Source of the DNA: Alphaproteobacteria bacterium
GTDB lineage: Bacteria > Pseudomonadota > Alphaproteobacteria > Micropepsales > Micropepsaceae
Reading direction: 5' to 3'
DNA: 12,924 nt
Assembly (NCBI GenBank): GCA_028869725.1
Contig: JAGWRJ010000404.1
Location: 1-12,924, forward strand
Shown here: piece after piece, positions 6,915 through 12,924 of the stretch
How positions within the stretch are numbered: position 1 is the first letter of the stretch
Layout of the letters: the number at the start of each line of letters is the position of its first letter
The notes under the pieces: model-generated
The model's input: only the letters and a program-made list of their open reading frames with translations
Databases searched by the model: none
Told to the model about the DNA's origin: nothing
Translations under genes and position numbers: made by a program

Positions 6915-7116
6915 TACGCAGCGTATATCGGGGAGCACGCGTGCTCCAGCCAGTGACTGGCTCTTGGAGGGCGCTCGGGGCGATGGCGGAGTTCGTCATT
7001 GAAACAGGCATCGGCGGTCACGGATGTCAGAATCAAGCTGGAAAGGCAGCGCCTCAATCTGACATCCTGGGATGTATCAACATCGCGCCTATCCGGAGGC
7101 GGTAAAGCATGCTTAC
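6915..7116. promoter_or_regulatory. Cluster of inverted repeats in the SDR/GNAT divergent region
   Basis: Seven dyads sit within about 200 bp. The perfect ones are TACGC-A-GCGTA (6915-6925), GGAGCACGCGTGCTCC (6932-6947), AGCCAGT-G-ACTGGCT (6948-6962), GGATGTCAGA/TCTGACATCC (7022-7031 with 7058-7067) and ACATCC-TG-GGATGT (7062-7075). CGCCT/AGGCG (7086-7090, 7097-7101) and GTAA(A)GC/GCTTAC (7102-7116) follow. The first three are back to back, near the SDR start, and could be protein-binding operators. Pairings 7022-7031:7058-7067 and 7062-7067:7070-7075 exclude each other, as in switching RNA structures, on the strand leading into the GNAT gene. No regulator gene lies beside them. Confidence 0.45.
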
Positions 7117-7131
7117 CTGTAATGATGCTGG

Positions 7132-7416
7132 ATGGATGATGCGATGCCGGAACTCAAGGATAACGCTGCCGCGCGGCGCTTCGAATGGACAGAAAACGGT
7201 GCCACAGCCTTTGCCAGTTACCGACGTGATGGGGCGCGCCTTGCCATCCCCCACGTGGAAGCACCCCCGTCCCTGCGTGGCACGGGCGCAGCTGGACGTC
7301 TCATGGAGGCAGTGGTGGCAGAGGCGCGCAAGAACGGGATCAAACTTGTACCAATTTGTTCCTATGCGCAGGCTTGGTTCAGACGCCATCCTGAGGCCAG
7401 TGACGTTCTCGGTTGA
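7132..7416 (+). CDS. Small GNAT-like N-acetyltransferase (YjdJ/NATD1 type)
   Basis: The 94-residue protein is a minimal GNAT domain. The acetyl-CoA pyrophosphate loop is seen as RGTGAAGRLM at residues 49-58. It is preceded by ALFEVTYRRDG-like strands (here AFASYRRDG at 26-34) and followed by LVPICSYAQAWFRRHPE (72-88) with Cys76, the tail signature of this small group, known in human NATD1 and bacterial YjdJ. Its substrate is unknown. The start is uncertain: ATG codons at 7132 and 7144 are both in frame, and neither has a strong Shine-Dalgarno. It is expressed alone, divergent from the SDR gene and convergent with the ornithine aminotransferase 99 bp away, a gap where I see no terminator. Confidence 0.8.
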   Translation: MDDAMPELKDNAAARRFEWTENGATAFASYRRDGARLAIPHVEAPPSLRGTGAAGRLMEAVVAEARKNGIKLVPICSYAQAWFRRHPEASDVLG

Positions 7417-7515
7417 GTAGTTCGTACGGATTGTTCCCGCGCCACGCCCATGATGTCCCAAGGAACTCACACACTGGTAAGACTGGCCAGCTGAGATACG
7501 GACAGGATGGCGCCT

Positions 7516-8739
7516 TTATGCGCTCACCTGGTCACGGCTGAACACGGCGGCGAACGCATCGAGCACCTCGTCGACCTGGGACCTTGTAATGATCAGCGGT
7601 GGAGCTATGCGAATCGTGTGCTCATGGGTTTCCTTGCAGAGGATCCCCCGATGCTGCAGTGCTTCGCAATAGCTGCGTGCGCCGCCAGCCTCGGGCAGCA
7701 GTTCGACTGCCACCATGAGCCCACGCCCACGCACTTCCTTGAAGAGCGGACTGCGCAGGCCCTCCAAATTGGTCTTCAGATAGGCTCCCATCTGCATAGC
7801 ATTGTCGATCATGCCCTCCTCAATCAGAGCCTTGAGAGCAGCACGTGCGACCGCGCATGCCAGCGGATTGCCACCGAAAGTCGAGCCATGCTCGCCGGGA
7901 TGAAGAACATCCATGACCTCGACATTGGAAAGCACTGCCGAGACAGGATAGAAGCCACCCGACAGGGCTTTTCCGATCAGCGTCAGGTCAGCCTCGATGC
8001 CTTCGTGCTCTTCGGCTAGAAGCTTTCCGGTACGCCCGAGGCCGGTCTGGATCTCATCCAGGATCAGAGCCACATTGCGCGCACTGCACAGCGCCCTCAC
8101 CGCCTTGAAATATCCGCCGGGCGGCAGGATGACGCCAGCTTCGCCCTGGATCGGTTCAACGAGGAAGGCAACAGTGTTCGGCGTGATTGCAGCCTCAAGC
8201 GCGTCTATATCGCCAAAAGGCACGATTCGAAATCCGGGTGTAAACGGACCAAAGTCGCGCCGAGCCGCGGGATCAGTCGAAAAACCGACAATCGTGAGCG
8301 TGCGTCCATGGAAGTTGTTGCGACAGACAATGATCTCGGCCTGATCCTTCGGTACGCCTTTGACCGTGTAGCCCCACTTGCGCGCAACCTTGAGGGCGGT
8401 CTCGACCGCCTCGGCGCCTGAGTTCATGGGCAGCGCCTTGTGCGAATGGGTGAGCGCACATAATTCTTCGTAGAAAGCGCCCAGCTGGTCGTTGCGGAAG
8501 GCACGCGAAGTCAGGGTGAGCTTCTTCGCCTGAGAGGTCATGGCCGCAAGGATCTTTGGATGGCAATGCCCCTGGTTGACCGCCGAATAGGCCGACAGAC
8601 AATCGATGTAGCGCCTGCCTTCAACGTCCCAGACGTGTACGCCCGCACCGCAGGTCAGAACGACATCAAGCGGCCGGTAATTGGCCGCACCATACTGCGT
8701 CTCCAGGGCGATGAAATCAGCTGTAGCATGTGGAGCCAT
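7516..8739 (-). CDS. rocD: Ornithine aminotransferase
   Basis: The 407-residue class-III PLP aminotransferase moves the delta-amino group of ornithine to 2-oxoglutarate, giving glutamate-5-semialdehyde and glutamate. Ornithine-specific features are Tyr21 in ANYRPLDVVL (human Tyr55) and Arg146 in NNFHGRTL (human Arg180). PLP-site residues are Asp228 in LDEIQTGLGRTG and the Schiff-base Lys257 in LIGKALSGGFYP; GSTFGGNPLA at 285-294 is also typical. The start is decided by GGAGG (8745-8749 on the minus strand), 5 nt before the ATG at 8739. An upstream ATG at 8751 overlaps that site and is rejected. Only 21 bases separate it from the hydrolase gene upstream, so the two are co-transcribed. Cytosolic, normally dimeric or larger. 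Confidence 0.93.
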   Translation of the reverse strand: MAPHATADFIALETQYGAANYRPLDVVLTCGAGVHVWDVEGRRYIDCLSAYSAVNQGHCHPKILAAMTSQAKKLTLTSRAFRNDQLGAFYEELCALTHSHKALPMNSGAEAVETALKVARKWGYTVKGVPKDQAEIIVCRNNFHGRTLTIVGFSTDPAARRDFGPFTPGFRIVPFGDIDALEAAITPNTVAFLVEPIQGEAGVILPPGGYFKAVRALCSARNVALILDEIQTGLGRTGKLLAEEHEGIEADLTLIGKALSGGFYPVSAVLSNVEVMDVLHPGEHGSTFGGNPLACAVARAALKALIEEGMIDNAMQMGAYLKTNLEGLRSPLFKEVRGRGLMVAVELLPEAGGARSYCEALQHRGILCKETHEHTIRIAPPLIITRSQVDEVLDAFAAVFSRDQVSA

Positions 8740-8760
8740 GTGATCCTCCATCCGTTCTGG

Positions 8761-9663
8761 TCAGGACGCCTCTGCTGCCGTCCGACATGGACGGGCAGAT
8801 GACGTGCCATCATCGCGACTGCGATCGAGCCGCAAGGTCATGCAGTAAGCACCACCTCCGGACATCATGAATGGCGCAAGATCAATGCCGCTTACCTGAT
8901 AGCCTCTTGCCTCAAGCAGTCTTTTGAGGCGCTCGGGTGGACGGGCCATGATTATGGTGCGACCTATATTGACCGCATTGACCGAGAATGCAGCTGCGTC
9001 TGCGTCGCTCGCCTCGATAAGGTAATCGGCAGGCACCAGTGCGCGGATCGTTTCTTGCGCGGCATCGGAGAACGCCGGCGGATAATAGACAATCTCCCCG
9101 CCTGTCAGGGGCAGGAAGCAGACGTCCAGGTGGTAGAAACGCGGCGAGATGAGTTCGAGTGGCACTACAGGCGCGCGAAAGAAGTCCTTGATCACGTCTA
9201 AAGAGGCACGCACCGAGCGCTGGCCAAACCCTGCCCAGAACTGCCCGCGGGTCTTGTCCCAGATGCAGTCGCCCGCTCCCTCCTGAAACACGCCCTCGGG
9301 GAAAGTTCCAACTTCGGTAAAAATGCCCTCATTCTGGAGCTGCTCGAATTCCTGCAGGAATACACTTTCTTCTCCCTGTCGTTCGACACAGGAGAAGCGG
9401 GCAACAAGTGCACGCCGGTCCAGCACAATGGCGGCATTGGCCGGAAAAACGAGATCAGGCAGGCCCGCAACACCCTCCATCACACGTACGTCTGCACCCG
9501 CCGCTTCAATCGCCCGCTTCAGCGCGACAAAGGCTTGCCTGGCTGCACCACTGTGGCGTGCACGGTTCTGAGCCCATTCGCCCGGCGTCATCCACGGATT
9601 GATCACGTACGAAACTTCGTAATGAGCAGGATCGGTAAGCAAAAACAGCGGCTTTGCGGTCAT
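8761..9663 (-). CDS. ArgZ-like guanidino-group hydrolase, probable arginine dihydrolase
   Basis: The 300-residue protein belongs to the amidinotransferase/deiminase fold. It closely follows, from memory, the N-terminal catalytic domain of cyanobacterial ArgZ/AgrE: HYEVSYVINPWM (14-25), LPDLVFPANAA (68-78), FQEGAGD (126-132), FYHLDVCF (176-183), FSVNAVNI (226-233) and GGGAYCMTLRL (269-279). Glu128, His178 and Cys274 would be the catalytic residues, and Asn76 aligns with the asparagine linked to dihydrolase activity in ArgZ. ArgZ converts arginine to ornithine, CO2 and ammonia. The cyanobacterial C-terminal domain is absent, replaced by a short polar tail. The start is fixed by GAGGAG, 6 nt before the ATG. 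Pairing with ornithine aminotransferase supports ornithine as product. Alternatives are arginine deiminase-like or dimethylarginine hydrolase activity. Confidence 0.8.
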   Translation of the reverse strand: MTAKPLFLLTDPAHYEVSYVINPWMTPGEWAQNRARHSGAARQAFVALKRAIEAAGADVRVMEGVAGLPDLVFPANAAIVLDRRALVARFSCVERQGEESVFLQEFEQLQNEGIFTEVGTFPEGVFQEGAGDCIWDKTRGQFWAGFGQRSVRASLDVIKDFFRAPVVPLELISPRFYHLDVCFLPLTGGEIVYYPPAFSDAAQETIRALVPADYLIEASDADAAAFSVNAVNIGRTIIMARPPERLKRLLEARGYQVSGIDLAPFMMSGGGAYCMTLRLDRSRDDGTSSARPCRTAAEAS

Positions 9664-9767
9664 GCAAAACTCCTCGCAGCATCCTTCAGGGCAGGACGGC
9701 ACGCGTCACCGCTCCCACCGGCTCACAGGATCGCGCCGCGGCGTCGCAAACGAAAAGCGCGCATATC

Positions 9768-9821
9768 TGTCAAATATCGACCTAATTTGTCATTTTGTCA
9801 GATTGCGTTGTCATATTGTCA
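9768..9821. repeat. Five direct TGTCA repeats in the argZ-like/rocD promoter region
   Basis: TGTCA occurs at 9768, 9788, 9796, 9809 and 9817, in an AT-rich patch unlike its surroundings. The last four form two near-identical 14-mers, TTGTCATTTTGTCA (9787-9800) and TTGTCATATTGTCA (9808-9821), which differ at one base and start 21 bp apart. The first repeat is a further 20 bp away. The 20-21 bp period places the sites on the same face of the helix, as for a cooperatively binding regulator. The repeats lie 105-160 bp upstream of the hydrolase ATG, overlapping a promoter candidate. The binding protein is unknown. Confidence 0.6.
9773..9801 (-). promoter_or_regulatory. Candidate promoter of the hydrolase/rocD operon
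   Basis: On the minus strand, CTGACA (9796-9801, five of six matches to TTGACA) and GATATT (9773-9778, four of six matches to TATAAT) are separated by 17 bp. Transcription would start near 9766, leaving a leader of about 100 nt. The -35 hexamer is itself one of the TGTCA repeats, another repeat lies in the spacer and one lies at the start site. A protein bound there would probably repress; one on the upstream pair could activate. Confidence 0.4.
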
Positions 9822-9839
9822 GGACACTGCTGACCTACC

Positions 9840-11798
9840 CTAGTTCTTCAGGTAACGGGCGAACCAGGCCAGCGTGCGTCGCTTGGCGTCGGCAATATGT
9901 GCAGGATCGCGCAGGCCATGACCTTCACCAGGATAGATCGCATAGGAGGTGGGTACGCCCAGATCATGCAGCGCATGCCAAAACTCCATGGTCTGAGGCG
10001 CGGGACATTCGATGTCATCGGCACCGACATAGGCAAAGACCGGCGTGTGCACGTTCTTGATGAAGTGAATCGGAGATGAGCGCTCATAGACCTTTGGATC
10101 GTCGTACACCGACGCACCGAAATACGGAATCATCCACTGGTCGATTCCGTTCTCGCCGTAATAGGAGGTCCAGTCACTGATGCCAGCCGCGGCAACGCCG
10201 GCCTTGAAGCGGTTGGTCTGCGTAACCGCCCACATGGTCATGAACCCACCATAGCTTCCGCCCATGATGCCAAGGCGCTGATCATCGACCGGTGCAATCT
10301 TCTCAACCTGATCAATGCCTGCCAGGATATCGCGCAGATCGCCGTGGCCAAGATCACGAACATTAGCCGAAGCAAAGATTTCTCCCTGTCCGAAGCTTCC
10401 CCTCGGATTGGGCAGAAAAACCGCATATCCGCGCTTGAGCAGAGCGCGCATGGTCCCCGGCTCGACATAGCGGGGCACGCTCGCTGCGGCGGGGCCACCA
10501 TGCACCTCGGTAATGAGCGGCAATTTTCCGGAGGGCATGTGCTGCGGCAGGAGAAGCCAACCCTGAATATCGTATCCATCATTGGTCCAGGTGACATTGC
10601 GGGCCTGCAATGGCGCGCTCAGCGTGCTGTTGACATGCGTGAGATCGTGCCAATGCCCGATCCGCCCTACCGCGATTTCAGGGGCATGGGTAAAGCTCTG
10701 CCGTACCGTCGCCGTCAGGGCCGTCGGACAGGCCGCAGCCGCACCCCCTTCGGGCCCATAGATGGTCTCCATGCCCTGCCAGATGAGTTTGGGCGTCGCG
10801 ACAGCCTGCGCCGGATCAAGATCAACAATCTGATGGGCCGCGCCGCGCAGTAACAGCACGCGTAGCTGCCCGTCGCACTCAAACCCGAGCGAGAGCGCCG
10901 ACGCCTTCATTTTGGGGGTAATGTCCCTGCCAACGCCGCCACCGGTCCCCACGGTCCAGATGTCGCCGCCAGTAGAGATGAAGTCGCTCATCAGACCGCT
11001 GATGAATGCAACTGTCTTGCCATCAGGGGACACTACAGGATCTGCAATCTGATGGCGCCGATCCGGCGGCGTGAAAATAACCCGAGCCGCCCGGCTCGTC
11101 CGGTCAAAGCGATAGAGCTTGGCAATCCACCAGTTGTCATCGCCATTGCCGGGCGCCGCCGTGCCGATGAAGCCGCGCCCATCGGGCAACCATTGATACT
11201 GGTAAACCCACATTCCTGCCGGTGACACAAAATGAAGCGTCCCGTGGTCATAAACCGCGATGCGCTGCTCGGGTGTGGGCCCGCTCAGATCACCTGTCTG
11301 CGCGGCGCCAGGTTCCGTCGCTCCGACCTCTTTCGTCGCCCCCTTGACGGCAAGCATGGCGAGCGCCCCTCCGGGACCAAATCGCAGTGTTTCGACAGTC
11401 CCGGGAAAGGCCAAGATCTTGTGTAGATGCCGGCCGTCGGCTGCTACCGTATAGATGGTGCGATCGTGACTTCCCGGCCTGCGCAGTGCAAAGGCAAGGC
11501 GCTTACCCCCCGGGCTCCAGGCAAGAGCAGACGGCCAGCACTGCCGCACATGCCCGCAGGGCAAGGATACCCTGACAGCCCGGCCAGTGGACGTGTTACG
11601 GACCACGAGTTCACGCACTACGGGATAGCCTCCCGACAACGGCGAGTTGCCCTCCACGGACGCAAGCTTCGCTCCATTGGGCGCCATAGCGAGCTCGAGG
11701 AATTGGTGTACGGGCCGCGAGCGCGCATATGCGGCGCCTGGATCAATCGTCACCAGCGCAGCTGACGAAAGAATAACCGCAACGATCAAGGTCTTCAT
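9840..11798 (-). CDS. Secreted S9-family peptidase (acylaminoacyl/dipeptidyl peptidase type)
   Basis: The 652-residue protein starts with a signal peptide (MKTLIVAVILSSAALV, likely cleavage after AYA at residue 25). A beta-propeller-like region with WD40-type strands covers about 30-400. An alpha/beta-hydrolase domain then carries the S9 catalytic triad: Ser515 in GGSYGG, Asp595 in GADDIECP and His627 in GEGHG. HGGP at 433-436 forms the oxyanion site. The usual Arg after the catalytic Asp (DxRVP) is Glu597 here. Such enzymes cleave short peptides, often in the periplasm. The frame extends upstream to 11891, but the signal peptide fixes the start at 11798. The ribosome site is a G-rich run of seven, and a 6-bp hairpin (11816-11832) lies just upstream. 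Substrate unknown. No link to the arginine operon beyond adjacency. Confidence 0.9.
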   Translation of the reverse strand: MKTLIVAVILSSAALVTIDPGAAYARSRPVHQFLELAMAPNGAKLASVEGNSPLSGGYPVVRELVVRNTSTGRAVRVSLPCGHVRQCWPSALAWSPGGKRLAFALRRPGSHDRTIYTVAADGRHLHKILAFPGTVETLRFGPGGALAMLAVKGATKEVGATEPGAAQTGDLSGPTPEQRIAVYDHGTLHFVSPAGMWVYQYQWLPDGRGFIGTAAPGNGDDNWWIAKLYRFDRTSRAARVIFTPPDRRHQIADPVVSPDGKTVAFISGLMSDFISTGGDIWTVGTGGGVGRDITPKMKASALSLGFECDGQLRVLLLRGAAHQIVDLDPAQAVATPKLIWQGMETIYGPEGGAAAACPTALTATVRQSFTHAPEIAVGRIGHWHDLTHVNSTLSAPLQARNVTWTNDGYDIQGWLLLPQHMPSGKLPLITEVHGGPAAASVPRYVEPGTMRALLKRGYAVFLPNPRGSFGQGEIFASANVRDLGHGDLRDILAGIDQVEKIAPVDDQRLGIMGGSYGGFMTMWAVTQTNRFKAGVAAAGISDWTSYYGENGIDQWMIPYFGASVYDDPKVYERSSPIHFIKNVHTPVFAYVGADDIECPAPQTMEFWHALHDLGVPTSYAIYPGEGHGLRDPAHIADAKRRTLAWFARYLKN

Positions 11799-12084
11799 GG
11801 CCCCCCCGAGAAGCTGGAGCGCAAGCCGCTCCACAACAAAGCTGAATCCTATGTTCAGCAGAGATCTGAAACAAGAAGCGCCCCGCGCCATTGATATTCG
11901 GCCAAGTCAAACCGGCCAGGCAGAGCCTCACCTCCCGTCATTGTGATAGCGCAGATTCATCCCAATGAGCGCACTGCACGTGTGCGGGCCGCAATGGTTG
12001 TGCCCCAGATGTCGATGCAGATGCGTATAACCAGATTGCAGATCACGCAGACAGGTGCGGTACCGACATGCCGCACACGCCAGG
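11799..12084. other. Leader region between the XRE gene and the S9 peptidase gene
   Basis: No gene is supported in these 286 bases. On the side of the S9 gene it holds the perfect hairpin GGAGCG-CAAGC-CGCTCC (11816-11832) and a run of seven C (11801-11807, G on the coding strand), 2 nt from the ATG. A patch at 12006-12043 has four CAGAT motifs (12006, 12018, 12032, 12039). Short overlapping open frames on both strands read as arginine/histidine-rich peptides without recognisable features. TTGACT occurs on the minus strand near 11910 without a matching -10, so no promoter is called. Confidence 0.4.
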
Positions 12085-12324
12085 TCACTTTCCGTCGAGA
12101 AGTTCTGCAAACAGCCGTCGAGGGTCAGTATCCAAGGCTTGCGCAACCTGTACGAACTCCACAACATCGAGCCGGCGCTCTCCTCCCTCGTACTTGGCAA
12201 CGAAGGATTGCGGTCGCCCCAGGCGATCCGCGACCTGCTGCTGAGTGAGCCCTTGGTCTAAACGTATTCGTTGTAGTAGGTCCTGCAACTTCCTCTGGGG
12301 GAGAGTTCGGATGGATCTAGGCAT
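12085..12324 (-). CDS. XRE-family helix-turn-helix transcriptional regulator
   Basis: The 79-residue protein is a single HTH_3/Cro-CI domain. The helix-turn-helix is LTQQQVADRLGRPQSFVAKY (about residues 26-45), followed by EGGERRLDVVEFVQVAQAL and a short helix ending in LLDGK. This compact form is common in regulators carried on prophages and integrative elements and in toxin-antitoxin loci, but no toxin gene adjoins it. It probably binds DNA as a dimer. Inverted repeats sit immediately upstream (12357-12409), between it and a divergent gene, so self-repression and control of that gene are likely. There is no Shine-Dalgarno before the ATG, which suggests weak or leaderless translation. Confidence 0.85.
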   Translation of the reverse strand: MPRSIRTLPQRKLQDLLQRIRLDQGLTQQQVADRLGRPQSFVAKYEGGERRLDVVEFVQVAQALDTDPRRLFAELLDGK

Positions 12325-12356
12325 CGGATGGGCTGATTAATGTGTCCAATCTGCCA

Positions 12357-12409
12357 ATAATCCCGATTGCGGATTATCCCATTTTCGGATATTTCTGAGA
12401 GAGAAATCC
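12357..12409. promoter_or_regulatory. Probable operator for the XRE regulator
   Basis: A perfect 7-bp inverted repeat, ATAATCC-(7 nt)-GGATTAT, spans 12357-12377. A second, imperfect one, GGATATTTCT-(5 nt)-AGAAATCC with a two-base bulge, spans 12387-12409. Both contain GGAT/ATCC half-sites, lie in an AT-rich strip in otherwise GC-rich DNA, and fall in the 132-bp gap between the XRE gene and the divergent right-edge gene. Half-site length and spacing suit Cro/CI-type dimers. No promoter hexamers stand out clearly. Confidence 0.5.
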
Positions 12410-12456
12410 ATTGGCCATCACGCAACAGCGGCCGAAGCCCCAGGAGCACCGGAGTA

Positions 12457-12924
12457 ATGACAACCCATGTTCCACGCGTTCCTCTCAAACGTGACGTCCA
12501 ACCCAACGGTGACCGAGGATGGGGCGGCGACGTGGCGCCACGCATACGAGCGCATACCTCTACACACCCTGAAGCCGCTCCCGGCCTCTCCAGCGATCCC
12601 ACCCTATCCCTCTGGCGCGATTTTGCGCACGCCCGCGCCTGTGCTCGGAAGCTCACCCACCGCCAGCAGGCGATCGAGAGCGTGATGGTGGAGCGTGCCG
12701 GCTTTCCGGTGATCCATGTCCCACTAACCGGCGGCGGTCATGTGAGCGTTGTCGGCCTGGAGGATATCGAGGACCTTATGGAGGAACACGCGGCGGAGGT
12801 GCAGTTCGGTGAGGCGGAAAGAGCCTCGCTGGCAGCCCATCAGGCGCTCTGGTCTGCCGCCGACAGTGAGCTTGGTTATTCAGCGGCACTGCGCGCCGAA
12901 GGCCGTGCTCTGGACCACGTGCGA
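12457..12924 (+). CDS. Hypothetical protein, runs off the right edge
   Basis: A frame open from 12361 to the window end encodes at least 156 residues from the ATG at 12457, with AGGAG (12442-12446) 10 nt upstream. The first 45 residues are basic and proline-rich with low complexity. From about residue 47 (DPTLSLWRDF) the protein becomes predominantly helical, with an ERASLAAHQALWSAADSELG segment (121-140) followed by YSAALRAEGR. This resembles unnamed alphaproteobacterial proteins often found on mobile or prophage-like DNA, but I cannot assign a family or function. The ATG at 12685 is an alternative start. It is divergent from the XRE regulator and shares its operator region. Confidence 0.6.
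   Translation, partial: MTTHVPRVPLKRDVQPNGDRGWGGDVAPRIRAHTSTHPEAAPGLSSDPTLSLWRDFAHARACARKLTHRQQAIESVMVERAGFPVIHVPLTGGGHVSVVGLEDIEDLMEEHAAEVQFGEAERASLAAHQALWSAADSELGYSAALRAEGRALDHVR

Noticed and set aside
6892..7011. 40-residue N-terminal extension of the SDR
   Set aside because: It falls on palindromic intergenic DNA and lacks SDR character; the fold begins at MKVAVITGGG.
11801..11807. Run of seven C/G as a phase-variation tract before the S9 peptidase
   Set aside because: The tract is short, outside the coding region and isolated; it more likely serves as a G-rich ribosome site.
11928..12248. Small open frames on both strands downstream of the XRE gene
   Set aside because: They overlap each other, lack Shine-Dalgarno sites and have arginine- or histidine-rich compositions typical of out-of-frame translation.

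Overview
The window looks like chromosomal DNA of an alphaproteobacterium (roughly 60% GC by eye). Three things support this. The first 12 residues of a ribosomal protein L13 read from the left edge on the minus strand. A type-2 heme A synthase (CtaA/COX15) lies back to back with a DUF2842 membrane protein, a family I know from alphaproteobacteria. The rplM promoter candidate has the TTGAC/CTACAT look common in that class. The L13 N-terminus resembles Rhizobiales or Rhodospirillales more than sphingomonads; this is from memory, and I cannot name a genus.

Layout: (1) 1-440: start of rplM (minus) with its promoter and a long, structured intergenic stretch. (2) 441-3060: a plus-strand, tightly packed cluster of an ECHDC3-like crotonase, a CoA-binding Rossmann protein and two glutathione S-transferases. 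The last three are linked by a 4-base overlap and an 11-base gap. (3) 3061-4782: a 441-base gap, then metY (O-acetylhomoserine sulfhydrylase). (4) 4755-6132: ctaA on the minus strand, overlapping the metY tail by 28 bp, and the divergent DUF2842 gene. (5) 6133-7416: an SDR oxidoreductase (minus) and a small GNAT-like acetyltransferase (plus), separated by about 240 bp crowded with inverted repeats. (6) 7516-9839: a two-gene minus-strand operon of a single-domain ArgZ-like guanidine-group hydrolase and ornithine aminotransferase, preceded by a cluster of TGTCA repeats. (7) 9840-11798: a secreted S9 prolyl-oligopeptidase-family peptidase. (8) 11799-12924: a small XRE-family repressor with a probable operator region and, divergently, the start of an unknown protein that runs off the right edge.

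Functionally, the clearest unit is region 6. If the hydrolase is an arginine dihydrolase, the pair would take arginine to ornithine and then to glutamate-5-semialdehyde, a short arginine-catabolic route without urea or a urease step. The left half is a housekeeping neighbourhood (ribosomal protein, methionine synthesis, heme A for cytochrome oxidase). The right edge (XRE regulator plus divergent unknown gene) looks more like accessory DNA.

I saw no tRNA, rRNA, CRISPR array or insertion sequence, and no convincing rho-independent terminator. The most unusual features are a crotonase lacking both catalytic glutamates, the phased TGTCA repeats before the arginine operon, and the dense dyad cluster between the SDR and GNAT genes.
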